Assembly (NCBI GenBank): GCA_003696155.1 | Contig: RFFP01000012.1 | Span: 36,018-100,017, forward strand | DNA: 64,000 nucleotides | Direction of reading: 5' to 3' | From: Acidobacteriota bacterium | Lineage (GTDB): Bacteria; Aquificota; Aquificia; Aquificales; Aquificaceae | In this document: piece after piece, positions 49,674 to 58,726 of the stretch | Position numbering within the stretch: the first letter of the stretch is position 1 | How the letters are laid out: each line of letters opens with the position of its first letter | Translations under genes and position numbers: made by a program | The notes under the pieces: model-generated | The model's input: the letters and a program-made list of their open reading frames with translations, nothing else | What the model was told of the DNA's origin: nothing | Databases searched by the model: none

Positions 49674-50385
49674 AGAGTTTGGGTTTCTCGGAGGAAGGGT
49701 AAGATTTAAACAGCCTAAAAGGCATAGACTTTCTGTAGTTGAGGTTTTGTTTGTTTCCAATCTGAGAGGTGTAAAGAAGGGTAATAGGGTTGTGGACCTT
49801 GGTGCAGGCTTTGGCGCCCTTTCCATACTTACCGCACTTATATATCCCTGTGAAGTCTGGGCTGTGGAAAGGGACCCTCTTATGCTCGAGCTCCTTGAGT
49901 ACAACGTAAAGAAGAACAATCTTAGTGGAAGGATAAATATCGTTGACGCTGATATAAGGTCAGTAGAAGAAAAACTGGAAAAGCATACCTATGACTCTGT
50001 TATAATGAACCCACCCTTCTATCCGGGTAGTTACCTTGCGCAAAACCCTTACCATCATGAGAGTGACACAACTTTGAAGGATTTTGTAAAATCTACCGCT
50101 TATCTTCTTAAAGATGGTGGAAAGTTAAACGCTATTATAAGCGCATTTAGGTTAATAGAGATGCTTTTTTATATGAAAGATATGAATATAAATCCTAGTC
50201 ACTTGAGGTTCTTTTATCCAAAAAAGGAAAGGAATGCAAAAATAGTCAGAGTCTATGCAGTAAAAAACCTAAAGCCCGTTCTTGTCGTGGAAAAACCTCT
50301 GATAATCAACCAGGAAAACGGAGAGTACACAGAAGAGGTTAGGGAAACTTTTGAAAAGTTCTATGATATAATTAACAGGTTTTAG
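49660..50385 (+). CDS. TrmN6/YfiC-like tRNA adenine-N6 methyltransferase
   Basis: A 241-aa SAM-dependent methyltransferase. SAM motif VDLGAGFGALSIL at about 45-57 and the N6-adenine catalytic motif NPPF (about 115), followed by YHHESDTTLKDFV as in YfiC/TrmN6, which methylates A37 of tRNA-Val. The start is a TTG at 49660 inside atpC; no nearer ATG would keep the N-terminal RFKQPKRHRLSVVEVLF segment. Confidence 0.83.
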   Translation: MEEFREFGFLGGRVRFKQPKRHRLSVVEVLFVSNLRGVKKGNRVVDLGAGFGALSILTALIYPCEVWAVERDPLMLELLEYNVKKNNLSGRINIVDADIRSVEEKLEKHTYDSVIMNPPFYPGSYLAQNPYHHESDTTLKDFVKSTAYLLKDGGKLNAIISAFRLIEMLFYMKDMNINPSHLRFFYPKKERNAKIVRVYAVKNLKPVLVVEKPLIINQENGEYTEEVRETFEKFYDIINRF

Positions 50386-50395
50386 GAGGAAGTTT

Positions 50396-50947
50396 ATGAG
50401 GCTGCCAGAGAAGCTTATAGAAAGGATAGCTGATAGAATAATAAAAGACCTGTATGAAAACGAGCGTATGATAGAACCAGAGGACCCATATAGCTTTAAA
50501 AAGAGGATACTGTCCATATTCAAAGAGGCGGAAGAAGAAGAAAAACTCCTGGACGAAAAAACAAAGGAGATACTAAAGGATAAGCTTCAATTACTTGAGG
50601 AGACAAGCCTTGACTACAGAACAGCCTATAAAACTGTAAGAAGTAAGCTGGCGGAGGAGATGAACATACACACGAGCAGGAGGGAAAGGATGAACCAGAT
50701 AGCCCAGAGGATAAAGGACATGATAATGGAAGATAGCACAGTGGAGATATACGATGAGCCTACGGTCATAAGGAATAGGGTTAGGGAGATACTTATGGAG
50801 GCTGTGAAGGAAGAGGAAGAAATAGACAGGGAGGTAAGGGAGAGGATAAGGTCCTACTCCAAGAGGATAGTGGAAGGGACGCCAGAGTGGAACCACCTCT
50901 ACAAACGTATATACGAGGATGCCCTTAAAAGGAGAGGGCTACTCTAA
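50396..50947 (+). CDS. DUF507 protein, tandem duplicate
   Basis: A 183-aa highly charged helical protein. Residues about 1-65 and about 97-183 are two related copies (IERIADRIIKDLYENERM-like and MNQIAQRIKDMIMEDSTV-like, each followed by an Arg-Glu helix), matching DUF507 proteins of Aquificae and related groups. No function is known. AGGAGGAAG before the ATG. Overlaps the convergent M23 gene by 4 bases. Confidence 0.8.
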   Translation: MRLPEKLIERIADRIIKDLYENERMIEPEDPYSFKKRILSIFKEAEEEEKLLDEKTKEILKDKLQLLEETSLDYRTAYKTVRSKLAEEMNIHTSRRERMNQIAQRIKDMIMEDSTVEIYDEPTVIRNRVREILMEAVKEEEEIDREVRERIRSYSKRIVEGTPEWNHLYKRIYEDALKRRGLL

Positions 50948-51546
50948 GGAAGGTAAGCTATGGGGTTCTGTCTTATTCCGTATTTGAGCACCTCGTAATG
51001 CAGATGGGGACCGAAAGCCCTCCCCGTTGTGCCAACTTTACCTATTATCTGCCCCTTGACAACCCTATCTGAGTAATTGACATCTATATCAGACAAGTGA
51101 GAGTATAGTGTGGCAAAGCCGTAGCCGTGGTAAACTATGACCGTTTTTCCATAACCCCTTATCCAACCTGCGTATATGACCCTTCCGTCGGAGACAACGC
51201 TAACAGGTGTTCCATAGGGTGCGGATATGTCTATGCCCGTATGAAACTCGGACCTTCTGCCCATCTGTCTCCAGCCATAGTCAGAGGTGACCACTCCTAC
51301 TACTGGCCATATGTCTGGCTTTACCATCTCTGGGGTCTTGACGTTAAGCAGCTCCTTCATAGCCTCCTCTACGGAGAGTTCTGTGGCAATTATCCTGTCT
51401 ACCTTTTCTACATCAAATACATCAAAGTGTTCCTGCTGCGCCCCTGGGGAGGTCTCTGAAAACCCACCTATTCCGAGGGGTGCTGTGTCCACTATGGGTT
51501 TACAGAGAGCTCCCGTCAGGAGAAGGATGGAAAATACCTTTTTCAT
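50944..51546 (-). CDS. M23-family peptidoglycan metallopeptidase
   Basis: A 200-aa exported protein: signal peptide (about 1-15, KKVFSILLLTGALC; the Cys could be a lipobox) and a C-terminal LytM domain with EFHTGIDISAPYGTPV (His, Asp ligands) and GPHLHYEVL (HxH). Such proteins cut peptide cross-bridges or, when degenerate, activate amidases; here ligands are intact. GGAGG supports the start. Confidence 0.9.
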   Translation of the reverse strand: MKKVFSILLLTGALCKPIVDTAPLGIGGFSETSPGAQQEHFDVFDVEKVDRIIATELSVEEAMKELLNVKTPEMVKPDIWPVVGVVTSDYGWRQMGRRSEFHTGIDISAPYGTPVSVVSDGRVIYAGWIRGYGKTVIVYHGYGFATLYSHLSDIDVNYSDRVVKGQIIGKVGTTGRAFGPHLHYEVLKYGIRQNPIAYLP

Positions 51547-51589
51547 AGCCCAACCTCCGACGGTTTTGTTCTAAAACCTTACCATAGGG

Positions 51590-51618
51590 TTGAAAAGATT
51601 GTCAAGGGTGTTTATAAT
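51590..51618 (+). promoter_or_regulatory. Promoter of tRNA(CAT)
   Basis: TTGAAA (51590-51595), 17-base spacer, TATAAT (51613-51618), then 12 bases to the tRNA 5' end. Confidence 0.7.
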
Positions 51619-51630
51619 ATTAAACCTGTT

Positions 51631-51702
51631 GGGTGCGTAGCTCAATGGCAGAGCGGGCGGCTCATAACCGCCCGGTTGGGGGTTCGAGTCCTCCCGCACC
51701 CA
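51631..51702 (+). tRNA. tRNA with CAT anticodon (Met, or Ile2)
   Basis: Acceptor GGGTGCG/CGCACCC, D-stem GCTC/GAGC with a short D-loop, anticodon stem GGCGG/CCGCC around CTCATAA, T-stem GGGGG/CCTCC, discriminator A. G1:C72 is paired and the anticodon stem lacks the run of three G:C pairs next to the loop, so it is not the initiator. It is elongator Met or an Ile2 tRNA modified by TilS; the sequence alone does not decide. It abuts the stop of the convergent DedA-like gene. Confidence 0.9.
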
Positions 51703-52179
51703 CTAAGCAAGAAACCTTTTAAGCACATCCCCGAAGAGGACAAAGACACCAATCCTTAGAGCTCTAGCTATAAGGCTTGCGACAAGAAAGCTCCAGAGGG
51801 GCATATGAAAGAGACCCGCAAGCCAACACACAAGCTTATAAGGTTCACCCACGAGCACGGCAAAAAAGCCGTATCTGTTAAAGAGGGATTCACCCTTTAG
51901 GTAGAGCCTTTCACCGAATAGTTTTCTTACAAAGGTGTCTCCTAGGAGCTTGGCAAGGTAGTAGGCAACTACAGCTCCCATTAGGTTCCCGAGGAAGGCA
52001 ACTAAACCGGCGGTGTAAGGACTTAGATTGAAGAGGGGAGCACTCACTATAAAGGGATAGGGCGGCACGGGTTGAGCTATGGATTCTGTGAAAGAGAGTA
52101 TAAAGAGGGCCAAATAGCCGTAGTCCTGCACAAGACCCTCAGCCCATCTCTTTAAACCTGGAAAGATATGTTCCAGCAT
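51703..52179 (-). CDS. DedA/SNARE-associated (VTT domain) membrane protein
   Basis: A 158-aa protein with about four to five hydrophobic segments. Family marks: SFTESIAQPVPPYPFIVSAP, NLMGAVVAYYLAKLLGD and GEPYKLVCWLAGLFHMPL. The DedA/YqaA group is linked to lipid scrambling or flipping and membrane homeostasis. The ATG at 52179 shares one base with the upstream stop (TAATG) and a GGAGG lies before it; the open frame runs on to 52221. Confidence 0.8.
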   Translation of the reverse strand: MLEHIFPGLKRWAEGLVQDYGYLALFILSFTESIAQPVPPYPFIVSAPLFNLSPYTAGLVAFLGNLMGAVVAYYLAKLLGDTFVRKLFGERLYLKGESLFNRYGFFAVLVGEPYKLVCWLAGLFHMPLWSFLVASLIARALRIGVFVLFGDVLKRFLA

Positions 52180-52958
52180 TAGAGAGGGACCTCCATAAAA
52201 TCCTCTGCGGATATAACCCACACACCGTACCTAAGGGAGAGCTCCTCTGCCACCAACCTTGGGTCATGGTTCTGTAAAAACTCGTAGCCAAAGTGGGTGA
52301 GCACCACCCTCTTAGGTTTTAGCTCACTTATGAGCTTTTCCGCATCCTTCACGGTGAGGTGGTCTATGGGTTTGGTTTTTCTGTAGAGGGTGGTGTTTAT
52401 AACCATAAGATCCACATTCTCTGGATACATTTTTAGCATTCTGTCCTCGTAGAGGGCGCAGGAAACGTAAAGAACACGGTCGTTAAAGAGAAGGGCGTAT
52501 GTCTCCGCACCATGATGTGTATGCTTCATAACTGCCTTAACCCTCACCGACCTGTAGCTAAGCTCCGAGCCCTCCTCTAGGAAGCCCTCTTTTGCCAACC
52601 TCTCCCTTATGAAGGGAAGGACTACTCTGGCTGAACCTTCGAAGGCAGACCTTGGGGCGAAGAGGGCTACACCCCTGGCCTTGCCACCATCGGTAGCCGA
52701 CTCTATAACCGCGTTAACATCTGAGGAATGGTCAAGGTGGATGTGCGACAGAACTACAAGGTCTATGGACCTTGGATCCACACCTATCTGATGTAGGTAA
52801 ACAAAGGCACCAGGACCTGGGTCCACATGGACAAGGGAACCAGACAGGTAAAGGAGAAAACCGCCGGAGCGTCTTAAGAATCTAAAGACGCTCGCCCGTC
52901 CACCAGCAGTCCCGAGAAATACTATCCTGTCCAAAGTACTATAGACCCGCTGGGGCAA
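52179..52958 (-). CDS. Metallo-beta-lactamase-fold hydrolase
   Basis: An MBL-fold protein with the metal motif SHIHLDHSSD (HxHxDH), later histidines in KHTHHGAET and THFGYEF, and a final His. It resembles RNase Z-like or phosphodiesterase-like small MBL proteins; the substrate is unknown. Given start 259 aa at 52958, but a TTG at 52934 (LDRIVFLGTAGGR) better matches homologues that begin at IVFLGTGG, leaving a 13-base overlap with the ferredoxin gene instead of 37. Confidence 0.82.
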   Translation of the reverse strand: MPQRVYSTLDRIVFLGTAGGRASVFRFLRRSGGFLLYLSGSLVHVDPGPGAFVYLHQIGVDPRSIDLVVLSHIHLDHSSDVNAVIESATDGGKARGVALFAPRSAFEGSARVVLPFIRERLAKEGFLEEGSELSYRSVRVKAVMKHTHHGAETYALLFNDRVLYVSCALYEDRMLKMYPENVDLMVINTTLYRKTKPIDHLTVKDAEKLISELKPKRVVLTHFGYEFLQNHDPRLVAEELSLRYGVWVISAEDFMEVPL

Positions 52959-53122
52959 TCCTCCGCAACGGCTTCTATGTCCCTCTTAAGGTCCTCTATC
53001 TTTGACCAGTCTTTTATGACAACTATGGGTATGCCATCGCCCCTGTCTGAAAAGACAAGGGGCAACCTGTCGTAGCAGAGCTCGCAGGCGGTACAGGTAT
53101 CTGCATCAACCCTTATGTTCAT
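52922..53122 (-). CDS. [4Fe-4S] ferredoxin, second of a tandem pair
   Basis: A 66-aa ferredoxin with four cysteines, Cys10, Cys13, Cys16 (TCTACELC) and Cys56 (DCPSG), enough for one [4Fe-4S] cluster. It shares the layout of the upstream copy (CxxCELCYDR, RGDGI). In Hydrogenobacter thermophilus a tandem ferredoxin pair of this type serves the 2-oxoacid:ferredoxin oxidoreductases of the reductive TCA cycle. Overlaps the upstream copy by 4 bases. Confidence 0.9.
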   Translation of the reverse strand: MNIRVDADTCTACELCYDRLPLVFSDRGDGIPIVVIKDWSKIEDLKRDIEAVAEDCPSGSIVLWTG

Positions 53123-53337
53123 ACCTCTTCCGTTATTATGGAACCGCTAGGGCATTCGTCGGTCACCTCTTTTACTTCGCTTTCTAGCTCAGCTGGAACC
53201 ATCATCCATCCATCTGCAGAAGGGTTTACCACTTCCGCTATGCCATCGCCTCTGTTCTTGTAAACCTCAGGTACTCTGTCATAACAGAGCTCGCATGAGG
53301 TACAGGTATCTGGGTCTACTTTTGTTCTAAGGGCCAT
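53119..53337 (-). CDS. [4Fe-4S] ferredoxin, first of a tandem pair
   Basis: A 72-aa ferredoxin with Cys12, Cys15, Cys18 (TCTSCELC) and Cys62 (ECPSG). Compared with its partner it has a 7-residue longer loop (PSADGWMMVP). It has its own AGGAGGTG and leader. Located downstream of sucCD with a 70-base gap. Expected to be a low-potential carrier for reductive carboxylation. Confidence 0.91.
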   Translation of the reverse strand: MALRTKVDPDTCTSCELCYDRVPEVYKNRGDGIAEVVNPSADGWMMVPAELESEVKEVTDECPSGSIITEEV

Positions 53338-53407
53338 ACTAACACCTCCTGAAGGTTTTGAGGTTTATAAAGTATATCACAGGTTTATTTTATCAACATA
53401 AGCTTAA

Positions 53408-54289
53408 TCACAGTTTTCCAAGGGCTTCCGCTATGGTTTTACCTATGAAGGCCGGGTTCTCTATGACATAAACGCTGGCATCCCTTAGCGCCTCCATCTT
53501 TGCCTGAGCTGTTCCCTTGCCACCGCTTATTATAGCTCCTGCATGACCCATCCTTCTACCCGGTGGTGCGGTTATACCCGCTATGTAGGCAAAGACGGGC
53601 TTTTTTACCTTCTCCTTTATGAACTGGGCAGCCTCTTCCTCTGCAGTACCGCCTATCTCACCTATCATCAGTATGGCCTCCGTCTCTGGGTCTTCGTTGA
53701 AAAGGGCTATTACATCCTTATGGGAGAGACCATGCACTGGGTCACCACCTATCCCTACTGCTGTAGACTGTCCAAGCCCATACTGAGTGAGCTGGTAGGA
53801 GGCCTCATAGGTAAGTGTTCCACTCCTCGATACTATACCTATGCTTCCTTTTCTGAATATGTGTCCTGGCATGATGCCAACCTTCGCCTCATCGGGTGTT
53901 ATCACACCTGGACAGTTAGGTCCTATAAGCTTAGCCTTCGGGTAGTTCTTCCTCATGTAATCCTTTACCATCATCATGTCCTTTACGGGTATGCCCTCGG
54001 TTATGCACACCACAAGCTCTATGCCTGCGTCCAGAGCTTCCACCACCGCATCGCCAGCAAAAGCCGGTGGAACAAATATCAAAGAGCAGTTGGCTCCTGT
54101 TTCTTTTACCGCATCCTCCACCGTATTAAAAACCGGTATGCCGTCCACACCCTGCCCAGCCTTTCCCGGTGTAACACCTGCCACCACCTGTGTGCCGTAG
54201 GCCTTACACTGGGTTGCGTGAAAAGAACCCTCCTTTCCAGTAATACCCTGAACGACTACCTTAGTGTCTTTGTTTACCAGTATGGACAT
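53408..54289 (-). CDS. sucD: Succinyl-CoA synthetase alpha subunit
   Basis: A 293-aa subunit that binds CoA and carries the phosphohistidine in [20 protein letters not shown]-terminal [13 protein letters not shown]ossmann motif and [20 protein letters not shown]. In a reductive TCA cycle it makes succinyl-CoA. Subunit size fits succinyl- rather than the larger citryl-CoA synthetase. The true start is the ATG at 54289 behind AGGAGGTTTAAC; the open frame runs to 54340 into sucC. Confidence 0.95.
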   Translation of the reverse strand: MSILVNKDTKVVVQGITGKEGSFHATQCKAYGTQVVAGVTPGKAGQGVDGIPVFNTVEDAVKETGANCSLIFVPPAFAGDAVVEALDAGIELVVCITEGIPVKDMMMVKDYMRKNYPKAKLIGPNCPGVITPDEAKVGIMPGHIFRKGSIGIVSRSGTLTYEASYQLTQYGLGQSTAVGIGGDPVHGLSHKDVIALFNEDPETEAILMIGEIGGTAEEEAAQFIKEKVKKPVFAYIAGITAPPGRRMGHAGAIISGGKGTAQAKMEALRDASVYVIENPAFIGKTIAEALGKL

Positions 54290-54300
54290 GTTAAACCTCC

Positions 54301-55449
54301 TTAGCTTGCCAACTCTACAGCCTTTTTGGCTCCATCCCACATATCCACCGCATTGACAAAGTTCAGACCAGATTCTGCTAAAAGTTTTCTTCCTTCCTCC
54401 ACGTTGGTGCCTTCCATACGCACCACCACGGGCACCCTTATCTCCACCATCTTGGCCGCCTCTATAAGGCCTTGGGCAAGCCTATCACAGCGTAGTATTC
54501 CACCAAAGATATTTATGAAAACCGCTTTAACATTGGGGTCAGCCATGAGTATCCTAAAGGCATTAGCTATCTGCTCCACATTGGCACCACCGCCTACATC
54601 AAGGAAGTTGGCAGGGTTTCCGCCCGCTAGCTTTATGATGTCCATGGTGGTCATGGCAAGACCTGCTCCGTTTACCATACAGCCTATGTTTCCATCAAGC
54701 TTTATGTAGTTGAGATTGTAGCGCTTTGCCTCCACTTCAAGGGGGTCAAGCTGACTCAGGTCCTCTAGCTCTTCCAGGTCCCTGTGCCTTAAAAGGGCAT
54801 TATCATCCAGCTCCACCTTGGCATCCAGGAGTACCAGGCTCCCCTCTTTGGTGAGAACAAAGGGGTTTATCTCCACAAGGCTTGCATCAAGGTCTATGTA
54901 AGCTCTGTAGAGTGCCAAAGCTATTTTTACAAACTCGTTCACAGGAAGCCCAAGCCTAAAGGCTACTTTCCTTGCCTGAGAAGGCATAAGTCCAAGAGAT
55001 GGGTCTATGTGAAGCATATGTATGGCTTCGGGCTTTTCCTTTGCCACCTCTTCTATCTCCATACCTCCCTCTGCGGAAGCCATGAGTATGGGTCTTGAAA
55101 CCGCACGGTCAAGGGTGATGGATAGGTAGTATTCCTTTTCTATGTTTGTTGCCTTTTCTATCCAGACCCTGCTTACGGGCTTACCATCGGGGCATTGGAA
55201 AGTCCTTAGAACCTTGCCCAGCATACCTTCCACCGCCTCCTGGAGCTCTTCATAGCTCTTTACCAGCTTTACACCTCCAGCCTTACCCCTTCCACCACAG
55301 TGAACCTGAGCCTTAACCACGAGAGGAAACTCTCCGAGCTCCTCCGCACCCAGTATGGCTTCCTGTACGCTAAAGGCGACTTTCCCTTCTGGCACTGGAA
55401 GACCGTACCTTTTAAGGATTTCTTTTGCTTGATGCTCGTGCAGTTTCAT
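54301..55449 (-). CDS. sucC: Succinyl-CoA synthetase beta subunit
   Basis: A 382-aa ATP-grasp subunit. [43 protein letters not shown], and [13 protein letters not shown] are standard. ATP versus GTP use cannot be told with certainty. GGAGG before the ATG; sucD follows after 11 bases. Confidence 0.95.
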   Translation of the reverse strand: MKLHEHQAKEILKRYGLPVPEGKVAFSVQEAILGAEELGEFPLVVKAQVHCGGRGKAGGVKLVKSYEELQEAVEGMLGKVLRTFQCPDGKPVSRVWIEKATNIEKEYYLSITLDRAVSRPILMASAEGGMEIEEVAKEKPEAIHMLHIDPSLGLMPSQARKVAFRLGLPVNEFVKIALALYRAYIDLDASLVEINPFVLTKEGSLVLLDAKVELDDNALLRHRDLEELEDLSQLDPLEVEAKRYNLNYIKLDGNIGCMVNGAGLAMTTMDIIKLAGGNPANFLDVGGGANVEQIANAFRILMADPNVKAVFINIFGGILRCDRLAQGLIEAAKMVEIRVPVVVRMEGTNVEEGRKLLAESGLNFVNAVDMWDGAKKAVELAS

Positions 55450-55506
55450 ACACTGCCTCCGGAATTGATTTTAAAAGATTATAGCAAAAGTCATAAGGCT
55501 TTTAGT

Positions 55507-57153
55507 ATGCTTTTTACCATGTCCCATAAAGGTAGAAAGGTTCAGATTGTTAGGGTTCTGGCAAAACATGGATTTGGTCTCATGCTATTTAGGCTAGGTC
55601 TTGGTCACCTTATTCCCTTTCACTGGGGAATACTGGGGCATAGAAAGAAGAAGGAACCTTACAGACCTGAAGAACACCTAAGGCTTGCCTTTGAAGAGCT
55701 AGGGGTGACCTTTATAAAGCTAGGTCAGATACTCAGCGTAAGGCCTGACCTACTTCCTGAAAATTATCTCAACGAGCTTTCCAAGCTTCAGGATAGGGTT
55801 CCACCCTCCGATGCGATGGGTATAAGGAGGGTTGTAGAGGAGGAGCTGGGGAAGGAAATAGGGGAAGTTTTTGACTACTTTGAGGATGAGCCCATTGCCT
55901 CCGCTTCCATAGGTCAGGTGCATAGGGCTACACTAAAGGATGGAAGTAATGTGGTCCTAAAAGTTCAAAAGCCTGGTGTGGAGAAGCAGGTTGAGGAGGA
56001 CCTGGCTGTTTTTGAGGAGATGGTACAGATGGCCATAAAGAGAGGTATAGGTGTAAGGTTCGACCTCAGATCCTTGCTTGAGGAGTTTTCCTACACTATA
56101 AAAAACGAGCTTGACTACATAAGGGAGGGAAGGAACTGCGACACCTTCAGAAAGAACCTGAGCGGGCAGAGGGACTTTTACATACCGAAGGTCTATTGGG
56201 ATTACACAACCAGGAGGGTGCTCTGTCTTGAGTACGTTGAAGGCATCAAGATAAACAGGGTAGAGGAACTGATTAAGGGGGGTTATGACCTTAGAAGGCT
56301 TGCTAAGAGGGGAGCTAACCTGTATATAGGGATGATATTCAAGGATGGCTTTTTCCATGCAGATCCCCATCCTGGTAACTTTCTGGTTATGAAGGATGGC
56401 AGGATAGCCCTCTTAGATTATGGGATGGTCGGTACCATAGACCCAATGGGTAGACTGAACCTCTTTCAGCTTATGTACGGCATCGTAAGGAGCGACATAG
56501 ACCTTGTTATGGATGCTCTCTATGACCTGGGCATATCCGCTAAGTCGGGGAGTGAAAGGTTCTTAAAAAAGGAGCTTGAGATACTCTTTTCCTATTACTT
56601 CATGCAACCTGTGAGGGAGATAAAGCTTTCAAGGGTTTTAAACGATACATTAAAACTTTCATACAAATACGGTATGAAAATACCCTCCGACCTATTTCTA
56701 CTTCTTAAGACCCTCGCCCTTGCAGAGGGTGTTTCCGTACAACTTGATCCAGACTTTAGGCTCATAAGGGAGATAGAGCCCTTTATCAAAGGGGGCTTCA
56801 GGCAGATGATAGCACCCATGCTAACCAAAAGGGAGGTGGTTAGAAATACCCTTCTGAGCACAAAGCTCGGGCTTCAGATTGTACCAAAGACTAAAAAGTT
56901 CTTGAGAGAGCTTGAGAGGGGAGAGCTAAAGGTCTCCGTAGAATACGGAGGAGAGGAAAGATTAATAGAGGACCTAAGGAGGGATGTGAACAGGCTCGCC
57001 ATGAGCATAATAACCTTAGGCTTTATAATAGCCACGGCCCTCATAGTTCTCTTCCTTTCACCTCACCTCATAGATGAGTACATCATATATCCCTTGACTG
57101 TGCTAACTCTTCTAATGGTAGCCTATGGCTTTTTTAAGCTAAGAAAGACATGA
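55507..57153 (+). CDS. ABC1/UbiB-family atypical kinase
   Basis: About 548 aa. UbiB-like kinase domain (about 50-400): the KxGQ motif region FIKLGQILSVRPDLLP, the Ala-rich loop EPIASASIGQVHRA, catalytic ADPHPGNF and DYGMVG. Two C-terminal membrane helices (about 490-545). UbiB proteins are ATPases that support isoprenoid quinone synthesis or lipid handling. Start is uncertain: ATG 55507 or 55519; the longer frame to 55300 is antisense to sucC and not UbiB-like. Confidence 0.88.
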   Translation: MLFTMSHKGRKVQIVRVLAKHGFGLMLFRLGLGHLIPFHWGILGHRKKKEPYRPEEHLRLAFEELGVTFIKLGQILSVRPDLLPENYLNELSKLQDRVPPSDAMGIRRVVEEELGKEIGEVFDYFEDEPIASASIGQVHRATLKDGSNVVLKVQKPGVEKQVEEDLAVFEEMVQMAIKRGIGVRFDLRSLLEEFSYTIKNELDYIREGRNCDTFRKNLSGQRDFYIPKVYWDYTTRRVLCLEYVEGIKINRVEELIKGGYDLRRLAKRGANLYIGMIFKDGFFHADPHPGNFLVMKDGRIALLDYGMVGTIDPMGRLNLFQLMYGIVRSDIDLVMDALYDLGISAKSGSERFLKKELEILFSYYFMQPVREIKLSRVLNDTLKLSYKYGMKIPSDLFLLLKTLALAEGVSVQLDPDFRLIREIEPFIKGGFRQMIAPMLTKREVVRNTLLSTKLGLQIVPKTKKFLRELERGELKVSVEYGGEERLIEDLRRDVNRLAMSIITLGFIIATALIVLFLSPHLIDEYIIYPLTVLTLLMVAYGFFKLRKT

Positions 57154-57171
57154 ACTGACAACCATCATGGT

Positions 57172-58098
57172 ATGGGTCTGATATTTGGTAGAGATAATAA
57201 AGCTATGGAATGGATAGAACTGAGAAGGTCAAAGATAAGGGTTTATGGAAAAAGGGGTAAACTTTTACCCAAGGGTATGGAAGAGGAGCACACCTCCTTC
57301 CTTCACAGCCTCCTCACCAACGATATAAAGGGGATGCAATCAAACACTCTGAGTTACAATCTCTGGCTAAAACAGAACGGCTTTCCTATAGGTGAGTTCT
57401 TTGTTTACAAGCTAGAGGACTACTATCTTCTGGATACGCCTCTGGGGGCTAGGGAGGTTATTGAGGAGTTCAGTAGGCTCAAGCTATCTATGAGGGTTTA
57501 CTTTGAAGAGCTAAGCTATGAACATCTGTTTGTATTTGGAGAAGGCTCGGGTGAGCTGGTCAAAGAGCTCCTTGGTGGTTCCTTAGAGCCTATGAGGGTA
57601 AACCTCAAGGATGGACTGCTTGTGGCCCATAACCCCATAAGAATAAAGGAGGAGGGCTATGACCTCGTGGGTGACCTCTCGGCGGTAAGGGAGAAGCTAA
57701 AGGGTATAAGGGAGCTCTCTAAAGAGACGTGGGAAAGGCTCAGGGTAGAAAGGTGCGTTCCTTTGCTTGGTAAGGAGCTCAAGGAAGGTTTTTCACCCCT
57801 TGAGACTGGTGTGCTAAGCTACGCCATAAGCCTTACAAAGGGGTGCTATGTGGGACAGGAGGCCATAGCAAGAGTATACTACAGAGGCAGACTTCCAAGG
57901 GTTCTTGCTCTCTTTGAGGGTAAAGAACTTAGGGAAGGGGAAAGGATAAGGTATGAAGGGAAGGATGTGGGGGTTATCACCTCGGTGGCGGAAGGTCTAG
58001 CCCTTGGCTACCTTCTTAGGGCAAGTGCCGAGAAGAGCAAGAGCTTTTTCACCCAAGAGGGCAGGGAGATAAGGCTCCTTAGATTGTGCGAGGGTTGA
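57172..58098 (+). CDS. ygfZ: YgfZ/GcvT-like folate-binding protein
   Basis: A 308-aa protein with the YgfZ signature TKGCYVGQEAIARVYYRGRL at about 220-240; the Cys in KGC is essential in E. coli YgfZ, which needs folate to help assemble or repair some iron-sulfur enzymes. Start 57172 given; an ATG at about 57205 (MEWIELRRSKIR) is possible. The last 20 bases overlap the convergent pgl. Confidence 0.88.
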   Translation: MGLIFGRDNKAMEWIELRRSKIRVYGKRGKLLPKGMEEEHTSFLHSLLTNDIKGMQSNTLSYNLWLKQNGFPIGEFFVYKLEDYYLLDTPLGAREVIEEFSRLKLSMRVYFEELSYEHLFVFGEGSGELVKELLGGSLEPMRVNLKDGLLVAHNPIRIKEEGYDLVGDLSAVREKLKGIRELSKETWERLRVERCVPLLGKELKEGFSPLETGVLSYAISLTKGCYVGQEAIARVYYRGRLPRVLALFEGKELREGERIRYEGKDVGVITSVAEGLALGYLLRASAEKSKSFFTQEGREIRLLRLCEG

Positions 58099-58726
58099 TG
58101 TTGGTGAAGATGTAAGTTCTGAGGCTTCCCCTTACCATCCCTGCTGGCAGTCTTTCCTCCGTCAGCATAGACTCAAGGGCCTCTTTTTTCCCTTCACCCT
58201 TGAGAAAGAATATAACCACACAGGAGGAGCTTAAGTAGCTGTAGCTAAGGGAGAGCCTCAGTAGCCCATCGTGAGACCTGCTTATACACACCTTTTGGCT
58301 CACCTCCCTGCACTCCACATTGGGAAAGAGGGAAGCGGTGTGTCCATCCTCACCTACACCGAGAAGGGCTATGTGGAGCCTCTCTGGAAGCTGGAAGGAG
58401 TAGTCCATAGCACACTCTTCTATATCCATTTCAGTTTTGAAAAAAGATAGCTTTGCTCTACTTCCCAAGCTTTCCCTTAGAGCTTTGTAGTTGCTGAGGT
58501 CTGAGTTTATATCTACGTACCTTTCATCGCTTAGGTAGAACCTGAGCCTGTCCCACGGTAGCCTTTCCCTTGATAGCTCCCTGTAGAGCTCTATGGGTGT
58601 TTTACCGCCTGCCAGAGCTATATGGCAGACCTTTTCCTTTGACAAAAAGGGTTTAATTAGTCTTACCAGAAACCTCTTTAGAGGCCTTTCGGGGGTCTGA
58701 AAGACGTACAGCTTTAGAGGTACCAC
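58079..58726 (-). CDS. pgl: 6-phosphogluconolactonase
   Basis: A 215-aa DevB-type lactonase: IALAGGKTPIELYREL, FYLSDERYV, and LLGVGEDGHTASLFP, the phosphate- and lactone-binding motifs. Second step of the oxidative pentose phosphate pathway. Last gene of the operon; overlaps zwf by 13 bases. Confidence 0.93.
   Translation of the reverse strand: MVPLKLYVFQTPERPLKRFLVRLIKPFLSKEKVCHIALAGGKTPIELYRELSRERLPWDRLRFYLSDERYVDINSDLSNYKALRESLGSRAKLSFFKTEMDIEECAMDYSFQLPERLHIALLGVGEDGHTASLFPNVECREVSQKVCISRSHDGLLRLSLSYSYLSSSCVVIFFLKGEGKKEALESMLTEERLPAGMVRGSLRTYIFTNINPRTI

Noticed and set aside
51631..51702. Initiator tRNA-fMet
   Set aside because: G1:C72 is paired and the three G:C pairs next to the anticodon loop are absent, so this CAT tRNA is elongator Met or Ile2.
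53543..54304. 253-residue plus-strand open frame opposite sucD
   Set aside because: Tyr/Cys/His-rich nonsense composition, antisense to sucD, no start signal.
53408..55449. Citryl-CoA synthetase (ccsA/ccsB) instead of succinyl-CoA synthetase
   Set aside because: Subunit lengths of 382 and 293 aa fit succinyl-CoA synthetase; citryl-CoA synthetase subunits are larger.
55300..55506. Longer UbiB-like N-terminus
   Set aside because: The frame is open only because it is antisense to sucC; residues there do not resemble UbiB, and internal ATGs at 55507 and 55519 fit the family start.
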